64,000 bases of DNA from Bordetella genomosp. 13 (GTDB lineage: Bacteria > Pseudomonadota > Gammaproteobacteria > Burkholderiales > Burkholderiaceae_B), in assembly GCF_007679965.1 (NCBI RefSeq), contig NZ_VEHL01000001.1, positions 1,054,001 through 1,118,000 on the forward strand, written 5' to 3'. The stretch's first letter is position 1; every line of letters starts with the position of its first letter. This document shows positions 36,937-43,016 of this stretch, one piece after another. The notes under the pieces are model-generated. The model was not told where the DNA came from. It worked only from the letters and a program-made list of their open reading frames with translations, and searched no databases. A program made the position numbers and the translations under genes.

Positions 36937-38277
36937 TCACTCGCGCATCAACGCCTCGATCTCGCGCGCGTCCACCGGCACGCCGCGCGTCAGCAGCTCG
37001 CAGCCGGTCTCGGTGACCAGCGCGTCGTCCTCGGTGCGGATGCCGATGTCCCAGAAGCGCGCCGGCACGTCGTCGGCGGGCCGCACGTATAGGCCCGGCT
37101 CGATGGTCAGCACCATGCCGGGCTGCAGCGTGCGCCACGGGCGTTCCGCCCCGGCGGGGCCGGGCTCGCGATAGTCGCCCGCGTCGTGCACGTCCAGGCC
37201 CAGCCAGTGGCCGGTGCGGTGCATGTAGAAGCGGGTATATGCGCCCGATTCCAGCACGCCGTCCAGCGACCCTTCCAGCAGCTTCTCGTCGATCAGTCCC
37301 TGCGCCAGCACGCGCAGCGCCGCCAGGTGGCCGTCGTTGAACGAGCAGCCGGGCCGCGTCGCCTGGGCGGCCGCGTCCTGGGCGGCGACCGTCAGGTCGT
37401 ACAGGGCGCGCTGCGGTCCGCTGTAGCGGCCGTTCACGGGAAACGTGCGGGTGATGTCGGCGGCATAGCTGTCGAACTCGCAGCCCGCGTCGATCAGCAC
37501 CAGGTCGCCATCCTTGAGCACCGCGTCGCCTGCCGGGTAGTGCAGCACGCAGGCATTGGCGCCGGCCGCGACGATGGTGGTGTAGGCGGGCGCCTGGGCG
37601 CCATGGCGGCGGAATTCGTACAGCAGCTCTGCCTCGAGTTCGTATTCGCGCATGCCGGGCCGGGCCGCGCGCATGGCGCGCGCGTGCGCGCCCGCCGAGA
37701 TGCGCGCCGCGCGGCGCAGGGCCGCGATCTCGTCGGGGTCCTTGATCAGCCGCATGTCGGCAAGCGGGACGCTCAGGTCGCGCCACAGCTCGGGCGCGCG
37801 GCGGCCGCCACGCGCGCGGCCCTGGGCGGCCGCCAGCCAGCCGCGCAGGCGCGTGCCGCGGACATCGTCCAGCCCCTGGGGCGCATACAGCGCGGGCTGG
37901 TCCAGCAGCAGGTCGGGCAGCACCTGGTCCAGCGTCTCGATGCTGTGCGCGTCGTCGAAGCCGAATCGTTCGGCGGCCGCCTCGGGCCCCCAGCGCAGGC
38001 CTTCCCATACCTCGTGATCGGGGTTGCGTGGACGGCAGAACAGCAGCGCACGGTCATCCGCGCCGGCGATCAGCACCAGCCAGGCCTCGGGCTCGATGAA
38101 GCCGCTCAGGTAATAGAAGTCGCTGTCGTGGCGATAGGGATGCTCGGCATCGCGGTTGCGTATCGCGGCGGGCGCAGTGGGCAGCACGGCGATGCCGCCG
38201 CCCTGGGCGCGCATCCGCGCCAGCAGGCGGGCGCGGCGCTGCTGGAAAGGGGCGATGTCGGTGGGAGGCAGGGGCAT
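36937..38277 (-). CDS. pepP: Xaa-Pro aminopeptidase P
   Basis: A 446-residue metallopeptidase of the M24 pita-bread fold that removes an N-terminal residue preceding proline. Metal ligands are in LVLIDAGCEFDSYAADITRTFPVNG (two Asp), the HRTGHWLGLDVHDAG histidine, MVLTIEPGLYV (Glu) and GIRTEDD (Glu). The N-terminal AMP_N domain starts RRARLLARM. The start at 38277 (MPLPPTD) is preferred; the upstream in-frame extension is low-complexity. A nearby UbiH-like gene is often found with pepP in proteobacteria. Confidence 0.94.
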   Translation of the reverse strand: MPLPPTDIAPFQQRRARLLARMRAQGGGIAVLPTAPAAIRNRDAEHPYRHDSDFYYLSGFIEPEAWLVLIAGADDRALLFCRPRNPDHEVWEGLRWGPEAAAERFGFDDAHSIETLDQVLPDLLLDQPALYAPQGLDDVRGTRLRGWLAAAQGRARGGRRAPELWRDLSVPLADMRLIKDPDEIAALRRAARISAGAHARAMRAARPGMREYELEAELLYEFRRHGAQAPAYTTIVAAGANACVLHYPAGDAVLKDGDLVLIDAGCEFDSYAADITRTFPVNGRYSGPQRALYDLTVAAQDAAAQATRPGCSFNDGHLAALRVLAQGLIDEKLLEGSLDGVLESGAYTRFYMHRTGHWLGLDVHDAGDYREPGPAGAERPWRTLQPGMVLTIEPGLYVRPADDVPARFWDIGIRTEDDALVTETGCELLTRGVPVDAREIEALMRE

Positions 38278-38420
38278 GATGGATCGCGCGCAAGGTGGGG
38301 ATTCGGCGACTGTACCGCGAGCGCGGCGGATCGGGCGTGGCAATTCCGTCCCTGGCAGCGGCCAGGACCGCCGGCAGGCCGCCATCCCCCGTCGCCGATC
38401 CGCGGAAGGCCGCCAGCGGA

Positions 38421-38539
38421 TTCACCGGGTACCTCCGTGCTGCGCACTCCGGTATTCGCCCTTGGGGCGGCCCGGCGGATTCACCGGGGTACCTCCGTGC
38501 TGCGCACTCCGGTGTTCGCCCTTGGGGCGGCCCGGCGGG
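38421..38539. repeat. Two-copy tandem repeat, ~60-bp unit
   Basis: Units 38421-38479 (59 bp) and 38480-38539 (60 bp) differ by one inserted G and two substitutions. Each contains the block TACCTCCGTGCTGCGCACTC, followed by CGCCCTTGGGGCGGCCCGGC, which itself can fold (GCCC...GGGC). It lies in the 436-base gene-free stretch 38278-38713 between pepP and the EamA gene. I recall similar strings as dispersed intergenic repeats in Bordetella/Achromobacter genomes, but cannot verify this here. Nothing else was recognised in the stretch. Confidence 0.85.
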
Positions 38540-38713
38540 CTCAGGCGGAAACGGCCATGCTCCAGGCCTGAACGGCCTTGATCGGGCCATCGGACGCCAT
38601 AGCATCGCGGCAACGGGCATCCGCCTGCATTTCGGGACATCGACCATGAGCCATCCAGACGGATGCAATCACCGCGACCGGGCGGCTTCCCGGCTGGCCG
38701 GAGGAGGGCGCGG

Positions 38714-39658
38714 ATGAGCACGGCCGACTGGCTCCGCCTGGCCCTGCTCGGCGCGGTATGGGGCGCCTCGTTCACTTTCATGAGAGTGCTGGCGCCGGTA
38801 TTGGGCCCGGTGGCGACCGCGGACCTGCGCGTGGCCATCGGCGGCGGCGCGCTGTCGCTGTATTTCGCGCTCATCGGCTTTCGGCCGGCATGGCGCGCGC
38901 AGGGCCGGCACTACGTCGTGATAGGCGTGTTCAATATCGGCCTGCCGTTCCTGCTGTTCTCCTATGCCGCGCAATACCTGCCGGCGTCGTATTCCGCGGT
39001 CGTCAATGCGACCACGCCCTTGTTCGGCACCGTGTTCGCCGCAGTGTGGCTGGGGCAGCCCTGCACGCGCGCCAGGACGATCGGGCTGGCGCTGGGCATC
39101 GCGGGCGTGGCCGTCATCACGGGCGCCAGCCGGCCGGCCATGGCGGACGCGCGGTTCTTCTACGCCATGCTTGCGTGCCTGCTGGCGGCCGCGTCCTACG
39201 CCGGCGCGGGCGTGTATATCAAGCGGTATGCCTCGCACGTGCACCCCCTGGGCGCGGCGGGCTGCGCACAGTTGCTGGCCGCGGCCATGCTGTCGCCGCT
39301 CTGGCTGCTCGCGCCGGTCCGGGGGGCGCTGGACGGCGGCGTCGTGCTGAACCTGCTGGGATTGGGCCTGTTGGGCAGCGCCCTGGGCTTCGTGCTGTAT
39401 TTCCGACTGCTGAGCGACGTCGGTCCGGCAAGGGCCATGATGGTGGCGTTCCTCACGCCGTTGTTCGGCATCGCCTGGGGTATCCTTTTCTTGGATGAAG
39501 TCCTGACCTCGGCCATCGTGATCGGCGGCGGCATGATCGTCATGGCCGTGGCGCTGATCCTGAAGGCCCCCGCGCCCGCCCTCGGGCCCGGGCGCGAGTC
39601 CCCATCCGCCGCCGGGCGCCGCGCCGCGGCCGACATCGAACAGGGAATCAACCGTTAG
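38714..39658 (+). CDS. EamA/DMT family transporter
   Basis: A 314-residue inner-membrane protein with ten predicted membrane segments in two EamA repeats. The first starts LALLGAVWGASFTFMRVLAP and contains YLPASYSAVVNATTPLF; the second ends GPARAMMVAFLTPLFGIAWGILFLDE. Members export amino acids or other small metabolites. A GGAGGAGGG stretch just before the ATG at 38714 fixes the start. The last ~30 residues are an Ala/Pro/Arg-rich tail. The LysR gene follows two bases after its stop. Confidence 0.87.
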   Translation: MSTADWLRLALLGAVWGASFTFMRVLAPVLGPVATADLRVAIGGGALSLYFALIGFRPAWRAQGRHYVVIGVFNIGLPFLLFSYAAQYLPASYSAVVNATTPLFGTVFAAVWLGQPCTRARTIGLALGIAGVAVITGASRPAMADARFFYAMLACLLAAASYAGAGVYIKRYASHVHPLGAAGCAQLLAAAMLSPLWLLAPVRGALDGGVVLNLLGLGLLGSALGFVLYFRLLSDVGPARAMMVAFLTPLFGIAWGILFLDEVLTSAIVIGGGMIVMAVALILKAPAPALGPGRESPSAAGRRAAADIEQGINR

Positions 39659-39660
39659 CC

Positions 39661-40563
39661 GTGGAACTCCGTCACCTGCGCTGCTTTCTTGCCGTCGCGC
39701 AAGAGCTCCATTTCTCGCGGGCCGCCGAGCGGCTGAACATCGACCAGTCGCCGCTGTCGCGCACCATCAAGGAGCTCGAGAAGGAGCTGGGCGAGGACCT
39801 GTTCGTCAGGAATACGCGCAGCACCCAGTTGACGCCCGCGGGCCGGATCTTCCTGGAGCACGTGCCGCGGGTCTTCGCCGCGCTGGAGCAGGGCAGGGAC
39901 GCCGTCCGGTCGTGGCGGCAGGGCCATCGTGGACAGCTGCGCGTGGCCCAGGCCGACTTCGGCACGTCGACGCGCTTTCCGCTTCTGCTCAACCGATGCC
40001 ACGAGGCGTATCCCGGCCTGGACATCCGCCTGTTCGAGGTGTCCGAGGCGCAGCTCGTGTCCGGCCTGCACGAAGGGATCTACGACGCCGGGTTCACGCA
40101 TACGCCCAGTTCGGACCGGTCGTTGATGGCCGAGCCCGTCCTGAGCGAGCCGCTGGTGGCCGTGCTGCCCCTATCCCATCCCCTGGTCGAATACGAAGCC
40201 ATCCCGCTGGACCGGCTCAAGAGCTATCCGCTGGTGGTGGGCGATCCCGACTGGTGCGCGGGATTCTCCAGGCAGGTGGAGCAGGTGCTGACGCGTACGC
40301 CGCACCGGCCGTTCGTGGCAGGCAAGGTCGCGACGGCCGAATTCATGCTGGCCCAGGTGTCCGCGGGCAGGTGCGTGGGCGTGGTCGCCGCGTCGCACGT
40401 CCAGGGCAACCGGAAATACGCCGTGGCGGCTCGCCCGCTGGACACCCCCGCGCCGACGCTGCACACGTACATCCTCCGCCGCGATGCCATGCCGGGCCCC
40501 GAGCTGTCCTATTTCATCGAGCAGGCCAAACGGATCGCATCGGGGGCGTCCCTGGCCGGCTGA
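39661..40563 (+). CDS. LysR family transcriptional regulator
   Basis: A 300-residue LysR-type regulator starting with GTG at 39661. The HTH spans ELRHLRCFLAVAQELHFSRAAERLNIDQSPLSRTIKELE (residues 2-40); the effector domain follows from about residue 90 (GQLRVAQADFGTSTRFPLLL). It directly follows the EamA transporter gene on the same strand, so unlike most LysR genes it is not divergent from its probable target. The ligand is unknown. Confidence 0.92.
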   Translation: MELRHLRCFLAVAQELHFSRAAERLNIDQSPLSRTIKELEKELGEDLFVRNTRSTQLTPAGRIFLEHVPRVFAALEQGRDAVRSWRQGHRGQLRVAQADFGTSTRFPLLLNRCHEAYPGLDIRLFEVSEAQLVSGLHEGIYDAGFTHTPSSDRSLMAEPVLSEPLVAVLPLSHPLVEYEAIPLDRLKSYPLVVGDPDWCAGFSRQVEQVLTRTPHRPFVAGKVATAEFMLAQVSAGRCVGVVAASHVQGNRKYAVAARPLDTPAPTLHTYILRRDAMPGPELSYFIEQAKRIASGASLAG

Positions 40564-40643
40564 GTGGGCAGGCGCGGCGCCGGTCCGCTGTCGCGCGGTC
40601 CCCACACCCGCCCGAATCCGGGCGCCGGCAAGATCGGTGCTGC

Positions 40644-40815
40644 TACAATCCGCGCACCCCATCGGGGAGTAGCCATTTCGCAGCCCTTGCGAAAGCCCGC
40701 GTCAACAAACTTGGTGGTCCTGCACCCCATGGCGCCGGCAGCTGTCGGGCACCGCATCGCGCGGGTTGCCGGCCAGCCAGGCGAGACCTTTGGCCACGTC
40801 GCGTTCACCCCAGCC
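40644..40815 (+). ncRNA. yybP-ykoY (Mn2+) riboswitch with its promoter
   Basis: A TACAAT -10 element (40644-40649) places the RNA start near 40656. The leader then shows the conserved yybP-ykoY elements: CGGGGAGTAGCC (about 40663-40674), a CTTGCGAAAG hairpin loop, a GTCAACAAAC segment and the second conserved loop GGCGAGACCTTTGG (about 40780-40793). Order and spacing fit this class, which senses Mn2+ by docking the two loops around the metal and controls Mn2+ exporters. Exact boundaries and the expression platform (translation or termination) were not resolved. It lies in the 301-base gap before the exchanger gene. Confidence 0.82.
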
Positions 40816-40864
40816 GGGCGAGCCGCGCGTTGCGCCATTGTTCCCGCTCGTCCGGCTGCGCGTC

Positions 40865-41872
40865 ATGTTGCTCACCCTGTTCCTGTTCTTCCTGTCCGCG
40901 GCCATCATCTATCTGGCCTGCGAATACTTCGTCAACGGCGTCGAGTGGGTCGGCCATCGCATGGCGCTGGGCGCCACCGCCACCGGTACCGTGCTGGCCG
41001 CCTTCGGCACCGCCTTGCCCGAAAGCGCGGTGACCTTCATGGCCGTGGTCTTCGGCAGCACCCCCGAGCAGAAGGACATCGGCGTCGGCGCCGCCATGGG
41101 CGGCCCGCTGGTGCTCGCCACGGTGGCGTATGCGGTGGTGGGCCTGGCGCTGTGGCGCAACCGGCGCGACGCCCACGTCGGCGTGTCCATCCCCATCAAG
41201 GCGGACCAGCGCCGGCTGGCCCGCGACCAGAGCTGGTTCATGGGCATCTTCGTCTTCAAGGTGGCGCTGGGCCTGCTGGCCTTCGCCTGGAAGCCGTGGC
41301 TGGGCATCCTGTTCCTGGCGGTGTATGGGCTGTACGTGAAGCGAGAGCTGTCGCACGAGGACGAGGGCATCGAAGAGGACGACCTGGAGCCGCTGAAGCT
41401 GCGCCCGCGCGACCCGAATCCCTCGATGTTCTGGGCCTGTACGCAGACCGCGCTGGCGCTGGTGGTCATCGCCGCCGCGTCGCGCGTGTTCGTGCAGCAG
41501 ATCGAGGTCCTGGGCGTGGAGATGGGCGTCTCGGCTCACCTTGCGGCGCTGCTGCTGGCCCCGGTGGCCACCGAACTGCCCGAGATCCTGAACGCGCTGA
41601 TCTGGGTGCGGCAGGGCAAGGAGCGCCTGGCGCTGGCCAACATCTCGGGCGCGATGATGATCCAGGCGACGATTCCCAGCGCCCTCGGCATTTTCCTGAC
41701 GCCCTGGCTGCTGGACGGGCCCCTGCGCGCCGCCGGCCTGTTCACGCTGGCCTCGATCGCGCTGCTGTGGCTGCGCCTGCGGCGCGGCACGATGACCGTG
41801 CCCGCGCTGGCCTCGGTCGGCGGGCTGTACGTGCTGTTCGCGGGGTACCTGGCCTGGCATTTCCAGGGCTGA
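40865..41872 (+). CDS. Cation/Ca2+ exchanger (CaCA) family protein, probable Mn2+ exporter
   Basis: A 335-residue membrane protein with two alpha-repeats of the CaCA family: GTVLAAFGTALPES (from residue 41) and LLLAPVATELPEILNALI (from residue 229), each with the ion-binding acidic residue in a PE pair. The usual GNxxGSN part is replaced by GAAMGG in the first repeat and by ANISGAMM in the second, an atypical ion path. A soluble acidic loop (residues 160-185) separates the halves. The upstream Mn2+ riboswitch suggests that it exports Mn2+ (or Ca2+/Mn2+). ATG at 40865 is chosen, but no good ribosome site is seen and an upstream TTG is possible. Confidence 0.82.
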   Translation: MLLTLFLFFLSAAIIYLACEYFVNGVEWVGHRMALGATATGTVLAAFGTALPESAVTFMAVVFGSTPEQKDIGVGAAMGGPLVLATVAYAVVGLALWRNRRDAHVGVSIPIKADQRRLARDQSWFMGIFVFKVALGLLAFAWKPWLGILFLAVYGLYVKRELSHEDEGIEEDDLEPLKLRPRDPNPSMFWACTQTALALVVIAAASRVFVQQIEVLGVEMGVSAHLAALLLAPVATELPEILNALIWVRQGKERLALANISGAMMIQATIPSALGIFLTPWLLDGPLRAAGLFTLASIALLWLRLRRGTMTVPALASVGGLYVLFAGYLAWHFQG

Positions 41873-41911
41873 CTCGCTTGCCCGGGTTCTGTGGCGAACG
41901 TGCTACGCGTC

Positions 41912-41940
41912 TTGTTTATCAGGGCAAACCCGAGTAAGAT
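41912..41940 (+). promoter_or_regulatory. Candidate sigma-70 promoter of the mgtC-like/mgtA unit
   Basis: TTGTTT (41912-41917) and TAAGAT (41935-41940) are separated by exactly 17 bases, giving a start near 41947 in the 392-base gap between the exchanger gene and the small mgtC-like gene. The leader downstream contains an 8-bp inverted repeat (AAGATCGA 41936-41943 with TCGATCTT 42000-42007), a short ORF and a stable 8-bp hairpin at 42054-42075. A TGTTTA that resembles a PhoP half-site overlaps the -35, but the second half is absent. Confidence 0.5.
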
Positions 41941-41970
41941 CGAAAAGTCATCATTCCAGGGGTTCTTTCC

Positions 41971-42027
41971 GTGAATACCGATTCCGGCGACAGTAGTAGT
42001 CGATCTTGCATCGACGTCGCTGCCTGA
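41971..42027 (+). CDS. Candidate 18-residue acidic leader peptide
   Basis: GTG at 41971 opens an 18-codon ORF (MNTDSGDSSSRSCIDVAA) about 25 bases after the predicted transcription start, with AGGGG upstream. Asp4 and Asp7 early in the chain recall the acidic N-terminal stretches of Mg2+-responsive leader peptides, which destabilise the translating ribosome at low Mg2+. A hairpin with GCGTCCTG/CAGGATGC arms follows 26 bases after its stop. Expression is unproven and the ORF is short enough to be chance. Confidence 0.35.
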   Translation: MNTDSGDSSSRSCIDVAA

Positions 42028-42264
42028 CAGGTCCCACGCAGAATCCTTCTGCCGCGTCCTGCCAGAGCAGGATGCGGACATCACCGGTTGGCGGGCGCCA
42101 CGCCCGCGGCCGGTAAATTCCCCCGCTACTCATACCGCCTGAACCGTTGCGTCGTCGCAGCGCCGTGCGCCTTCTTGCGTTCTTTTCAGACGCAGGCCGT
42201 GCGCCATGGGTCTGCGCGCGCGCGTTCGCGCAAGGATGCCCCTCCCAGCAGCAAGGAGGTCAGC

Positions 42265-42642
42265 ATGCGTTTCTTTGACTTGTTCCTGCGCCGTGCCGGC
42301 GTCGAACGTAACGAGGCGGGCAGCCGCCGTCGTGGTACGTCGCGTCTCACGGTGGTGTGCCCCAGCGATTCGCTCGACTCGCTGCGCAAGCAGATCTGCC
42401 TGGATTTCTCGGCCGCCGGTCTCAGCGTGTCGCAGTTCCAGGTCGATGCCGCCGCCGCGCAAGCCGGCATGGCCCAGGCCTGCATCACGGTCGACTGTCC
42501 GCCCGAATTGCGCGCCGAACTGATGTCCCAGGCCAAGCGCCTGAGCGCCAATCCGGCCGTGCGCCACGTGCATTTCGGTGCGGGCGCCGCTGCGGGCGCC
42601 GCGGGCGCGTCTGCCCGTGCCGCCGCGTCGGCCGCCGCGTAA
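42265..42642 (+). CDS. Small stand-alone MgtC C-terminal (ACT-like) domain protein
   Basis: A 125-residue soluble protein with an excellent AAGGAGGT ribosome site (42253-42260). Residues 27-101 (from LTVVCPSDSLDSLRKQI to RLSANPAVRHVHF) follow the pattern of the cytoplasmic C-terminal ACT-like domain of MgtC, which starts with LEVVC-like and ends with RLSLEPGVSAV-like segments. The membrane domain of MgtC is absent. The last ~25 residues are almost only Ala and Gly. Located just before mgtA, it may be a regulator of Mg2+ uptake. The assignment is from pattern memory, not alignment. Confidence 0.65.
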   Translation: MRFFDLFLRRAGVERNEAGSRRRGTSRLTVVCPSDSLDSLRKQICLDFSAAGLSVSQFQVDAAAAQAGMAQACITVDCPPELRAELMSQAKRLSANPAVRHVHFGAGAAAGAAGASARAAASAAA

Positions 42643-42684
42643 GCCGCGCGGCTTCATCACACACGCATCGACAGGGAGGCCGCC

Positions 42685-42747
42685 ATGCCAGGCATAGATT
42701 CCGAGCCTCGATTGCGCCGGCCGTGCGCGGCCCGACGCCTGCCCTGA
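42685..42747 (+). CDS. Candidate 20-residue MgtL-like leader peptide of mgtA
   Basis: ATG at 42685 is preceded by AGGGAGG at the right distance and opens the 20-codon ORF MPGIDSEPRLRRPCAARRLP. The layout of early Pro/Asp/Glu residues followed by an Arg-rich tail resembles enteric MgtL ([17 protein letters not shown]), whose translation controls mgtA leader RNA folding and Rho termination. A GGCCG/CGGCC hairpin (42719-42732) lies within the ORF, and a second hairpin starts in its stop codon. It is 269 bases upstream of the mgtA ATG. Not experimentally shown; analogy is mine. Confidence 0.5.
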   Translation: MPGIDSEPRLRRPCAARRLP

Positions 42748-42886
42748 TCCGCGTCCACGCATTGCCGGCGGATCGGGGCCCGCGCGTCCCGCCGTACGGA
42801 ATGTGCAGCGCCCGCCGCTGACGGTGCCCGGCCTCCGGTCACCCCAACCCCGCCGCCACACGCTCCCTCACGCCCGGCGCATCGCC
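42746..42886 (+). promoter_or_regulatory. Candidate mgtA attenuator: stop-codon hairpin and C-rich (rut-like) tract
   Basis: Perfect 7-bp arms GATCCGC (42746-42752, starting inside the leader stop codon TGA) and GCGGATC (42768-42774) form a hairpin that a ribosome paused at the end of the leader ORF would melt. Downstream, 42840-42886 has 29 C and only 8 G in 47 bases, a composition typical of Rho-loading sites. No intrinsic terminator with a T-run is present, so Rho-dependent attenuation is the natural reading. Most of the 374-base gap 42643-43016 is this leader. Confidence 0.45.
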
Positions 42887-42984
42887 GTTCCCAGAACGCC
42901 GGTCGCTTCGTGATTCCGCACGTTCCTGCTTGCCCCGCCTTGGCCGCGGGCGGCGGGCCCGTGCGTGTCCCCCGAACCGGACCA

Positions 42985-43010
42985 ACTCCACCACCAAGAA
43001 TAATTGGAGT
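42985..43010 (+). promoter_or_regulatory. Hairpin covering the mgtA ribosome-binding site
   Basis: ACTCCA (42985-42990) is complementary to TGGAGT (43005-43010), which contains the GGAG that serves the mgtA ATG at 43017. The loop is 14 bases and A-rich. Folding would hide the ribosome site. The stem is short (6 bp), so it may act only together with other structure in the leader. Confidence 0.4.
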
Positions 43011-43016
43011 GTTCCG

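Noticed and set aside
38156-38717. Open frames spanning the 60-bp tandem repeats (GRPKGEHRSAQH-like translations)
   Set aside because: They exist only because the repeat lacks stop codons in several frames; no ribosome site or domain supports a protein.
41912-41930. PhoP box overlapping the mgt promoter (TGTTTA)
   Set aside because: Only one half-site is present; the second repeat at the required 5-base spacing is absent.
41873-42264. Possible ykoK (M-box) Mg2+ riboswitch upstream of the mgtC-like gene
   Set aside because: None of the conserved M-box segments were found; the leader shows short ORFs and simple hairpins instead.
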